Assembly (NCBI GenBank): GCA_900545995.1
Contig: URBM01000057.1
Coordinates: forward strand, 1 to 11,857
Direction: 5' to 3'
Source: an uncultured Collinsella sp.
Lineage (GTDB): Bacteria; Actinomycetota; Coriobacteriia; Coriobacteriales; Coriobacteriaceae
DNA: 11,857 bases
The position numbers and the translations under genes are program-made. The notes under the pieces are model-generated. The model saw only the letters and a program-made list of their open reading frames with translations. It was not told where the DNA came from and did not search any database. Within the stretch, counting starts at the first letter, position 1; each line of letters starts with the position of its first letter. This document shows positions 6,756 through 11,857 of the stretch, piece after piece.

Positions 6756-7087
6756 GGGATCATCCCCTTTTGACGATAGTGTTCGTCCATGGCCTCCGCA
6801 TAGACCGTATCCCAATCGCGGTCAGCGGACCCGGGCGACGCAGCGATACCCAAGCTCGCATAGAGCTGGTCCGCAGCCGCCCACGACTCGGCAAATGGAG
6901 ACTCGGACGCGATGGCCTGCTGCCGATCGTCAACGACCGCGAGCACTTCCTCGCACTGACCGCCGCCCTGCGCGACCTTAGCCACAACCTTTTTGATGAG
7001 CTCGGACAGCGACCCGCCCGAAAGCCGCAGCGCCTCCTCGGCACGATCCTTAACCTGGCGATCCACGCGAACATTCACTTGCGCCAT
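6752..7087 (-). CDS. Ribbon-helix-helix antitoxin (RelB/DinJ-like N-terminus)
   Basis: This 111-residue protein is the likely antitoxin of the PIN toxin. Residues 1-40 (MAQVNVRVDRQVKDRAEEAL and onward through SLSELIKKVV) fit a ribbon-helix-helix DNA-binding fold: a short strand, then two helices with the SLSELIK turn. The C-terminal half is acidic and aromatic (DWDTVYAEAMDEHYRQK), typical of the part that wraps and blocks the toxin. The ATG at 7087 was chosen because MAQVNVRVD is the usual start of the fold, although its ribosome binding site is weak; in-frame GTG codons at 7105 and 7114 follow GAAGGGAGC and could be the true start. The last codons overlap the toxin start by 4 bp, so the two are translationally coupled. 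Three GCTAGC repeats in the promoter probably bind this protein. Confidence 0.82.
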   Translation of the reverse strand: MAQVNVRVDRQVKDRAEEALRLSGGSLSELIKKVVAKVAQGGGQCEEVLAVVDDRQQAIASESPFAESWAAADQLYASLGIAASPGSADRDWDTVYAEAMDEHYRQKGMIP

Positions 7088-7124
7088 ACCGCTAACAGCA
7101 CCCACGTCGATCACGCTCCCTTCA

Positions 7125-7174
7125 CTTGCTAGCACTGCTAGCACCACTATATAGAGACGCTAGCAAGCGGTCAA
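7125..7174 (-). promoter_or_regulatory. Toxin-antitoxin promoter with three GCTAGC operator repeats
   Basis: On the minus strand TTGACC (7174-7169) and TATAGT (7151-7146) are 17 bp apart, a good sigma-70 promoter. The hexamer GCTAGC occurs three times, at 7159-7164 (in the spacer), 7137-7142 and 7128-7133 (around the predicted start near 7139). The outer copies extend to a perfect inverted pair CTTGCTAGC (7125-7133) and GCTAGCAAG (7159-7167). Starts are 9 and 22 bp apart, close to whole helical turns. This fits autorepression by the antitoxin or toxin-antitoxin complex. Confidence 0.75.
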
Positions 7175-7222
7175 ACGCAAAAAGCCTGCACCCGAATGGC
7201 GGCATGTCATCCGGGTGCAGGC
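7175..7222 (-). terminator. Rho-independent terminator of the metal ATPase operon
   Basis: A perfect 11-bp stem, GCCTGCACCCG (7184-7194) with CGGGTGCAGGC (7212-7222), is followed on the minus strand by TTTTTGCGTTT. It is 25 bases after the ATPase stop. Its T-tract directly abuts the -35 box of the toxin-antitoxin promoter, so the two units are insulated with no spare sequence. Confidence 0.93.
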
Positions 7223-7247
7223 CAAATAACGTGGGCGAACACACCCG

Positions 7248-9323
7248 CTAACGCAGGTAAGCTTTCGCGTTGCCCAGGCTATAGGCGATCGTTGATCCGT
7301 TGTGCAGGAGCGACGACGTCTGCGGCGTAATCGCGCCGGTAATGCCGAGCGCCAGCAGCGCCGAATTGGTAAGCATCACCTTGGAATACGAGCTCGTCAG
7401 ACGGTCGATGAGCCCCTGGCTCATACGGCGCAAGCGCACGATCGCCGCGAGGTCCGTATCGGCCAGGATGATGTCGGCGACCTCCTTGGCGATGTCGCTG
7501 CCGCCGCCCATGGCCAGGCCCACGTCGGCCAAACCCAGCGCCGGCGAGTCGTTGACGCCGTCGCCCACCATGGCAACGCGGCGCCCCTCGCGCTTGATCC
7601 GCTCCACATAGGCGTACTTGTCCTCGGGCAGCAGCTCAGCCTTAAACTCGTCGACGCCCGCCTCGCGCGCGATGCGCTCTGCCGTACGCTCGGAGTCGCC
7701 CGTAAGCATGACGACGTGTTTGACGCCCAGCGCGTGCAGGTCGGCAATGGCCTCGCGTACCCCATGCTTGAGCGGGTCCTCGATACCGAGCACGCCCACA
7801 ACCGTGCCGTCGACCGCCAAGTACAGCGGCGATAGACCCTGCATCTGGGACTCGATGCGCTCCTTGATGTCGGACTCGAGCTGCGCGCCCTCATCTTCAA
7901 ACACAAAGTGCGCCGAGCCGATGATCGCACGGCGTCCCTCAATGGACGAGGCAATGCCGTGCGCCACGATGTACTCGACGGCGGCATGGCGCTCGCGATG
8001 CTCGAGCCCGCGTTCACACGCGGCATTGACGACGGCACGCGCCACCGGATGCGGGAAATGCTCCTCCAGGCAGGCGGAAAGGCGCAGGACCTCGTCCTCG
8101 CTCCAACCGTCGGTCGTCAGCACGCAAGCCAGGCGCGGCTGGGCCTCGGTCAGTGTGCCGGTCTTGTCAAAGACGATGGTGTCAGCCTTGGCAAACGACT
8201 CAAAGTACTTAGCGCCCTTGACCATGACGCCCATCTTGGCGGCGTCGCTCATGGCGGTCATAACGGCGACGGAACCCGTGAGCTTGAGCGCGCACGAATA
8301 GTCGACCATCAGCGCCGCAGAGGTCTTGATGAGGCTGCGCGTAGTGAGCGCGACCAGGCCCGCGAGCAGGAAGTTCCACGGGACGATCTTGTTGGCGAGG
8401 TCCTCCATGTGCGACTGGCCCTCGGATTTGAGCGAGTCGGCCGTCTGCACGAGCGAGACGATCGAGCGCAGCTTAGTCTGGGCCGTGTTGGCGCGCACGC
8501 GTACCAGGATGCTGCCGTCCTCCACGACGGTGCCAGCGAATACGTCATCGCCCGCGCTGCGCTCGACGGCCAGCGGCTCGCCGGTCAGGGTCGCCTGGTT
8601 GACCATGGCGCTTCCCTGCTCGACCACGCCATCGATGCAGATGGACATGCCGGTGCGCACGGCGACCAGGTCGCCGGGTTCAAGCTCGGTGGCGGCAACG
8701 CTCACCTCGGTGTCACCGACCACCTTTTGCGCCTTGTCGGGCACGTCGAGCAGCGAGTTGATGAGCTCGTTTTCGCTCATGGCGCGCGTGTAGTCCTCGA
8801 GCAGCTCGCCCACGTTGAGCAGGAACATCGTCTGGCCCGCGGTGTCGACGTCGCGCTTGACGAACGAGATGCCGATGGCCGACGCGTCAAGCACGGGAAC
8901 GGTCAGGCGCGGCTGCGCGAGCTCGTGGAGGGCTGCGCGCAAAAAGGCCATGTAGCCGGCAACGACAAAGACGGCACGCAGCGGCGTGGGCAAAAACCAA
9001 CGGCGCGCGTAGTGGACGCCGACAAGCGTGGCCAGATCCATGACAAGCTTATGCTTGCGCGGCTCGAGCTGCATCACGTAGCCCGACTTGGCGTCGGCGA
9101 TGGCCTGGGCATCGAGCGCGCCGACAGCGGTCAGCACGGCGTCGCGGCTCGGCTCGTCGTATTCGAGCGCCATCTGGCCGATGCGGCCGTAGACGCGCAC
9201 CTTGTGCACGCCGTCGATTTCGCCGCCGAGTTTTAGAAGCGCATCGAGATCGCTCTCTGGCACAGGACCCGCCAACTGGAGGCGGGTCCTGCCGGGGATC
9301 TCGCTGATAATCGAGAATCTCAT
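7248..9323 (-). CDS. P1B-type heavy-metal-translocating ATPase with YSC membrane motif
   Basis: This 691-residue membrane pump uses ATP to move metal ions across the cytoplasmic membrane. The family landmarks are present in order: TGE at 247-249 (actuator domain), YSC at 342-344 in the membrane helix where most members have CPx, the phosphorylated Asp386 in DKTGT, the HP dipeptide at 425-426 that marks P1B ATPases, TGDSERTA near 541-548, and the hinge GDGVNDSPA at 587-595. The N-terminal 70 residues look like a degenerate metal-binding fold without CxxC. The last helix carries HNGSTIAYSLGNAKAYL. Proline in the metal motif is replaced by Ser, so the transported ion cannot be read from standard subtype rules; Mn, Fe or Zn are guesses. 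The ATG at 9323 has only a weak ribosome binding site (CCCAGG), suggesting coupling to the small gene 18 bp upstream. Its GC-rich coding style matches the chromosome. Confidence 0.94.
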   Translation of the reverse strand: MRFSIISEIPGRTRLQLAGPVPESDLDALLKLGGEIDGVHKVRVYGRIGQMALEYDEPSRDAVLTAVGALDAQAIADAKSGYVMQLEPRKHKLVMDLATLVGVHYARRWFLPTPLRAVFVVAGYMAFLRAALHELAQPRLTVPVLDASAIGISFVKRDVDTAGQTMFLLNVGELLEDYTRAMSENELINSLLDVPDKAQKVVGDTEVSVAATELEPGDLVAVRTGMSICIDGVVEQGSAMVNQATLTGEPLAVERSAGDDVFAGTVVEDGSILVRVRANTAQTKLRSIVSLVQTADSLKSEGQSHMEDLANKIVPWNFLLAGLVALTTRSLIKTSAALMVDYSCALKLTGSVAVMTAMSDAAKMGVMVKGAKYFESFAKADTIVFDKTGTLTEAQPRLACVLTTDGWSEDEVLRLSACLEEHFPHPVARAVVNAACERGLEHRERHAAVEYIVAHGIASSIEGRRAIIGSAHFVFEDEGAQLESDIKERIESQMQGLSPLYLAVDGTVVGVLGIEDPLKHGVREAIADLHALGVKHVVMLTGDSERTAERIAREAGVDEFKAELLPEDKYAYVERIKREGRRVAMVGDGVNDSPALGLADVGLAMGGGSDIAKEVADIILADTDLAAIVRLRRMSQGLIDRLTSSYSKVMLTNSALLALGITGAITPQTSSLLHNGSTIAYSLGNAKAYLR

Positions 9324-9341
9324 AGTTTGTGCCTGGGGGCG

Positions 9342-9590
9342 CTACTCGGCTGCGTTGCTCGCGGCGTCAGCCTCGCTCTGGGTGATGTAGGCAGCCTCGG
9401 CAACCATGTCGTCGACATTGGCCTTTGCCTGCTCGACCATGTCCTGGTAGCCATTCTTGATGCGCATGCCGCACGCGATGCCCTGCACGCAGGCGTTCTT
9501 AACCGGAGCGCTGGTGAGCAGCTTGATGCCGGCCGTACCAAGCAGAAAACCGCCACCGACAAGCAGGGTGTTGAACGTGGACTTCTTCAT
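9342..9590 (-). CDS. Small DUF6110-like membrane protein, partner gene of the metal ATPase
   Basis: This 82-residue protein has a positively charged start (MKKSTFNTLL), one glycine-rich hydrophobic segment at about 9-25 (VGGGFLLGTAGIKLL), two cysteines in NACVQGIACGMRIK (residues 33-46), and a charged helical tail rich in Ala, Asp and Glu. From memory it fits the DUF6110 family, small proteins of Firmicutes and Actinobacteria often encoded beside a heavy-metal P-type ATPase; I could not run the profile. The ATG at 9590 is preceded by GAGAGGTAAC. It is the first gene of a two-gene operon and ends 18 bp before the ATPase start. A role as a metal chaperone or pump subunit is inference; the biochemical function is unknown. 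Confidence 0.8.
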   Translation of the reverse strand: MKKSTFNTLLVGGGFLLGTAGIKLLTSAPVKNACVQGIACGMRIKNGYQDMVEQAKANVDDMVAEAAYITQSEADAASNAAE

Positions 9591-9720
9591 GTTACCTCTC
9601 CCTTTTGCCGCATGAATTGCGGCCTGGTGCCTCCGCACCCGAGTTACCAAACCTGCTCGAGCACACTATCGAAAAATAGTTTATCCAACAATTTTGGTCA
9701 GTCATAACTAACTTTTTGGA
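9591..9720 (-). promoter_or_regulatory. Leader and probable promoter region of the metal ATPase operon
   Basis: Two perfect hairpins stand just upstream of the ribosome binding site: GCCGCA/TGCGGC (9607-9612/9618-9623) and GGTGC/GCACC (9626-9630/9635-9639). Further up is the near-palindrome GTTAGT-TATG-ACTGAC on the minus strand (about 9698-9713), which could be a metal-regulator operator, and a second inverted repeat ACTAT/ATAGT (about 9664-9679). TTGTTG and TAGTGT with a 17-bp gap are a weak promoter candidate. No known metal riboswitch was recognised. Confidence 0.4.
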
Positions 9721-9818
9721 AATTTATAGTCGGGAAATCTCCGGCTTACGACAAACCACTCGTCGCGACACACATCCGTGACATCAGAGAATTCCCCTCC
9801 TCCGCCCCACTGATCGAG
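9721..9818. other. Intergenic stretch with nothing recognised
   Basis: Together with the leader before it and the repeat elements after it, this makes about 450 bp without a credible gene between the DUF6110-like gene and the AAA ATPase gene. I see no promoter, RNA or coding signal I would defend in these 98 bases. It is more AT-rich than the neighbouring genes. Confidence 0.4.
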
Positions 9819-9992
9819 GTCTAATACTTTCCTGAGAAGTGAACGAGTAAAATCAGGCCCCCGAAGCATCCGCATTTTTCGGCAGCAAAACCGCAGGAAA
9901 AACTCGACAAAACCGCAGGAAAGCGAGACCAAAAAGTGACGATGCTTCGGGGGTCCAAATAAGGTCGTTCACTTCTAGGAAAAGTATTAGAC
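9819..9992. repeat. 174-bp imperfect inverted-repeat element (52-bp arms)
   Basis: The left arm (9819-9870) and right arm (9941-9992) are imperfect reverse complements. Both share GTCTAATACTTT at the outer end, AGAAGTGAACGA in the middle and CCCCCGAAGCATC at the inner end, with a short diverged patch (9848-9857) between the middle and inner blocks. The 70-bp centre holds two direct copies of AAAACCGCAGGAAA. The small open frames within it lack ribosome binding sites and look accidental. The structure suggests a non-autonomous mobile or REP/BIME-like intergenic element; I recall similar palindromic blocks in Collinsella genomes but cannot check copy number here. Confidence 0.75.
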
Positions 9993-10010
9993 AACGATCC
10001 GCACTGCCCC

Positions 10011-10047
10011 GCAGCATGACAAAGGGACTGTCCCTTTGTCATGCTGC
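10011..10047. repeat. 37-bp perfect palindrome overlapping the 3' end of the AAA ATPase gene
   Basis: Arms of 18 bp (GCAGCATGACAAAGGGAC and its exact complement) flank a single T at 10029. The stop codon TGA of the AAA ATPase gene lies in the right arm. There is no T-tract, so it is not a classical terminator, but the very stable stem would protect or end the transcript. A close variant of its core recurs at 11526-11544. Confidence 0.85.
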
Positions 10048-11388
10048 AAGCGCTTTCTTGATAAGAGGGACGGATCGGTCGGCCAAATACAGCGGAATAT
10101 TGAGCACCCCATCGTCAAGCCTCAGGTTCTTAAGGGAGTAACGGACTCTCAACGGGGTCGTCTCCGCATGTTTGTCGGCATAGTATTTCAGACTCTTGGA
10201 ATGAATGACCTCCCCCGATTTGACCTCAACGGGAACAATATTGTTTCCGACTTGAATCAAAAAATCGACCTCATGCTTTGGTTTCTCGTTAGTCCAATAG
10301 CGCGGAGCGGCATCCAGCTGCGGAAGCAACGCCTGAAGCACGTAGTTCTCGGCAAATGATCCTTTGAACTCAGAAAAAATCGCGTCCGAGATGGCGAATG
10401 CCGATGCATCGAGCCTTGCCATACGGCGCAACAAGCCAACATCAAGGCAGTAGACCTTAAAGGCCTTGAGATCATCGTAGGCCGAGAGCGGTATCCCGCC
10501 GCCGGTATTAAGCCGCACCGATGTAATCAGCCCGGCATCGGCGAGCCATTCCAGAGCGTCCTCATATTCGCGGGCACGAGCCCCCTCGCGAACCGCACCC
10601 CAAACAAACTTTTTATTCTCACGCGCCAGCTGCGTTGAAATTGAGTTCCAAATTTGCGAAAGCTTGGCGAACCGCGCACGGCCACCGTGCTTAGCAAAAT
10701 CACGCTCATAGGAATCCAGGAGGTCGGACAACACTTTATCAACCTGAGCAATGTCGCCCGTCTCGATCCAACGGCCAAGAGCCTCCGGCATGCCACCACA
10801 TGCAAAATAGCGGCGAAGGTGCTCGACGAGTCGGACATGAAAGAAATCCGGTACCGCCTCGATCTGATCCAGACCGCCAAGATACGCATCATAGTTTGAG
10901 GCGCCTTCGGCCTTTAAAAACTCAGAAAAGCTCATGGGGTGCATCTCCATGAACTCGACCTTTCCCACCGGAAAGGCACTCGTCTCGCGGGACAGACGAA
11001 CACCCAGCAAAGACCCTGCGCACGCAACATGATATTCGGGGGCCTCATCGCAAAAATACTTGAGAACACCGACTGCGGAGGGGCAGTCCTGGATCTCGTC
11101 AATAATTAGCAGCGTCTCGCCGGGATCGATGGGCTGGCCAAACGCCAAGGATAGATTTGAAATAATGCGCCGCGGATCACGCGTGCCCTCGAAAAACTGT
11201 GCATATTCGCTTTGAACCCCGGGAGACGGCTCCTCCAGCGTCAGGTATACGCAGTTGCGATACGAGACGCGGCCGAACTCCTTGAGCGCCCACGTCTTTC
11301 CAACCTGACGCGCTCCTTTAAGGATGAGCGGCTTACGATACTCCGACGCCTTCCAGGTATTAAGCTTGACGATGATATCACGCTGCAT
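10039..11388 (-). CDS. AAA_14/DUF4143 family ATPase with PD-(D/E)XK-like C-terminus
   Basis: This 449-residue protein belongs to the widespread but poorly understood bacterial AAA ATPases with a C-terminal DUF4143 domain. Walker A is GARQVGKT at 25-32 and Walker B is LLIIDEIQ at 93-100. GSLLGV near 125-130 is a typical sensor region. The C-terminus carries an endonuclease-fold pattern: Glu349 in FAENYV, Asp375 in HEVDFLI, and Glu388-Val-Lys390. These residues are all intact, so nuclease-type activity is possible but not shown. The ATG at 11388 follows GGGAGGTCGGTC, a strong ribosome binding site. The gene is monocistronic, with an unusual 75-bp palindrome upstream and another palindrome at its stop. 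By eye its coding style is more AT-rich than the ATPase operon, which may indicate transfer. The family call is firm, the function unknown; roles in defence or stress are speculation. Confidence 0.92.
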   Translation of the reverse strand: MQRDIIVKLNTWKASEYRKPLILKGARQVGKTWALKEFGRVSYRNCVYLTLEEPSPGVQSEYAQFFEGTRDPRRIISNLSLAFGQPIDPGETLLIIDEIQDCPSAVGVLKYFCDEAPEYHVACAGSLLGVRLSRETSAFPVGKVEFMEMHPMSFSEFLKAEGASNYDAYLGGLDQIEAVPDFFHVRLVEHLRRYFACGGMPEALGRWIETGDIAQVDKVLSDLLDSYERDFAKHGGRARFAKLSQIWNSISTQLARENKKFVWGAVREGARAREYEDALEWLADAGLITSVRLNTGGGIPLSAYDDLKAFKVYCLDVGLLRRMARLDASAFAISDAIFSEFKGSFAENYVLQALLPQLDAAPRYWTNEKPKHEVDFLIQVGNNIVPVEVKSGEVIHSKSLKYYADKHAETTPLRVRYSLKNLRLDDGVLNIPLYLADRSVPLIKKALAA

Positions 11389-11406
11389 GACCGACCTCCC
11401 GCAAAG

Positions 11407-11481
11407 AAACTTCCGTAAATGTGAGATTTATCACATTTTACCCCGGGTAAAATGTGAAATTTATCACATTTACGGAAGTTT
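11407..11481. promoter_or_regulatory. 75-bp near-perfect palindrome with two TGTGA-N6-TCACA sites
   Basis: The sequence is symmetric about C11444, outer arms AAACTTCCG and CGGAAGTTT, inner arms TTTTACCC and GGGTAAAA. Each half contains a TGTGA-N6-TCACA site (11420-11435 and 11453-11468), 33 bp apart centre to centre, about three helical turns. These match the classic CRP/FNR-family consensus including the AAA/TTT flanks. The block ends 19 bp before the ATPase start codon on its upstream side, so it is probably an operator or promoter of that gene. Confidence 0.75.
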
Positions 11482-11525
11482 TATGGCAGTTTCGCCACAC
11501 TTTCGCCATATTCAATGAAGTGTGA

Positions 11526-11544
11526 CAAAGGGACTATCCCTTTG
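11526..11544. repeat. Variant of the AAAGGGAC palindrome after the ABC transporter stop
   Basis: CAAAGGGACTATCCCTTTG differs by one base from 10020-10038. It lies 9 bases past the stop of the minus-strand ABC transporter gene. As with the first copy it has a stable stem and no T-tract. Both copies thus occur at the 3' ends of genes on the same strand. Confidence 0.7.
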
Positions 11545-11552
11545 GCGCATTC

Positions 11553-11827
11553 TTACAGCTGCCAGGTTGCTGCTTCCTTTTGCAGTGCGACCATGCGGGC
11601 GAATTCTCCGCCCGCTGCCTTGAGCTGCGCCGGAGCACCCTGCTCGGCGACCACGCCGTCCTTGAGCACGACGATCTTGTCGGCATTTTCAACCGTGCGC
11701 ATGCGATGGGCGATCACGATGACCGTTTTGCCGGCGAGCAGGCGAGAAAGTGCCTGCTGCACCACGGTCTCGTTCTCTACGTCCAGGCTCGCCGTCGCCT
11801 CATCCAGTAGCACGATCGGTGCATCCT
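11553..11827 (-). CDS. ABC transporter ATP-binding protein, C-terminal fragment (truncated at contig end)
   Basis: Only the last 91 codons are visible. They read DAPIVLLDEATASLDVENE, the Walker B and D-loop of an ABC nucleotide-binding domain, and continue to VIVIAHRMRTVENADKIVVLKDG, the H-loop with its switch histidine. This order and the ATASLDxxNE form are typical of exporter-type half-transporters in which the membrane domain is fused before the ATPase, but that part is missing. No start exists in the window; an internal GTG at 11813 is not a start, because the Walker B runs through it. The gene is cut at 11827, where adapter sequence begins. Substrate unknown. Confidence 0.9.
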
Positions 11828-11857
11828 CTGTCTCTTATACACATGTGACGCTGCCGA
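11828..11857. other. Sequencing adapter remnant (Nextera/Tn5 mosaic end), not genomic
   Basis: The last 30 bases start CTGTCTCTTATACACAT, the Tn5 mosaic end used in tagmentation libraries, and continue GTGACGCTGCCGA. They match the complement of the Read 1 transposase adapter with one C-to-G difference at 11845. It interrupts the ABC transporter frame at a contig edge, so it is an untrimmed artefact. Confidence 0.95.

Noticed and set aside
9881..9920. CRISPR-like repeat (AAAACCGCAGGAAA twice)
   Set aside because: Only two 14-bp copies with a short gap, inside a palindromic element, and no cas genes.
9708..9932. 74-codon minus-strand open frame
   Set aside because: No ribosome binding site, odd composition, overlaps the repeat in another frame.
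9821..10042. 73-codon minus-strand open frame across the inverted-repeat element
   Set aside because: It starts inside the 37-bp palindrome, has no ribosome binding site, and its sequence is dictated by the repeat. More likely an accident of the element than a protein.
10039..11544. Insertion sequence bounded by the two AAAGGGAC palindromes
   Set aside because: No transposase, and both copies sit just at or after stop codons of same-strand genes, so a 3'-end element explains them at least as well.

Overview
The window looks like chromosomal DNA from a moderately GC-rich Gram-positive actinobacterium. My best guess is a Collinsella-like member of the Coriobacteriia, judged from recalled protein styles, the tmRNA and the intergenic repeats; no database search was possible. 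The last 30 bases (11828-11857) are not genomic. They match the Nextera/Tn5 transposase adapter with one mismatch, so the right edge is a raw contig end and the ABC transporter gene there is cut off artificially.

Positions 1-3720 hold an amino-sugar and ribosomal block, all on the minus strand and transcribed from right to left. A strong sigma-70-type promoter (3693-3720) drives rplM-rpsI, which ends at a clear terminator (2711-2754). Next come glmM (phosphoglucosamine mutase), a stand-alone glucose-type PTS EIIA and the 5' part of nagB (glucosamine-6-phosphate deaminase), which runs off the left edge. GlmM and NagB act on opposite fates of glucosamine-6-phosphate (cell wall versus glycolysis), and EIIA can supply the PTS phosphoryl group for sugar uptake. 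Positions 3784-4662 encode a patatin-like hydrolase.

Positions 4663-5744 hold no protein gene. They contain two diverged copies of a roughly 100-bp structured repeat and the tmRNA gene ssrA (5145-5508, minus) with its terminator. The repeats carry a 16-bp block identical to the T-arm/acceptor region of the tmRNA, in the opposite orientation. A small hypothetical protein (5745-6179, plus) follows. It converges on a type II toxin-antitoxin pair: a ribbon-helix-helix antitoxin and a PIN-domain toxin overlapping by 4 bp. The promoter of that pair carries three GCTAGC half-operators.

Positions 7184-9650 hold a metal-transport operon: a DUF6110-like small membrane protein followed by a P1B-type ATPase with an unusual YSC transmembrane motif, ended by a textbook terminator. 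Positions 9651-10038 are intergenic and contain a 174-bp imperfect inverted-repeat element followed by a 37-bp perfect palindrome.

Positions 10039-11388 encode an AAA_14/DUF4143 ATPase with a nuclease-like C-terminus. Upstream of its start is a 75-bp near-perfect palindrome containing two TGTGA-N6-TCACA sites, the most striking regulatory structure in the window. A variant of the 37-bp palindrome recurs just after the stop of the truncated ABC transporter (11553-11827). I see no CRISPR array, prophage, transposase or clear new multi-gene system. The novelty here lies mainly in the intergenic palindromes and operators.
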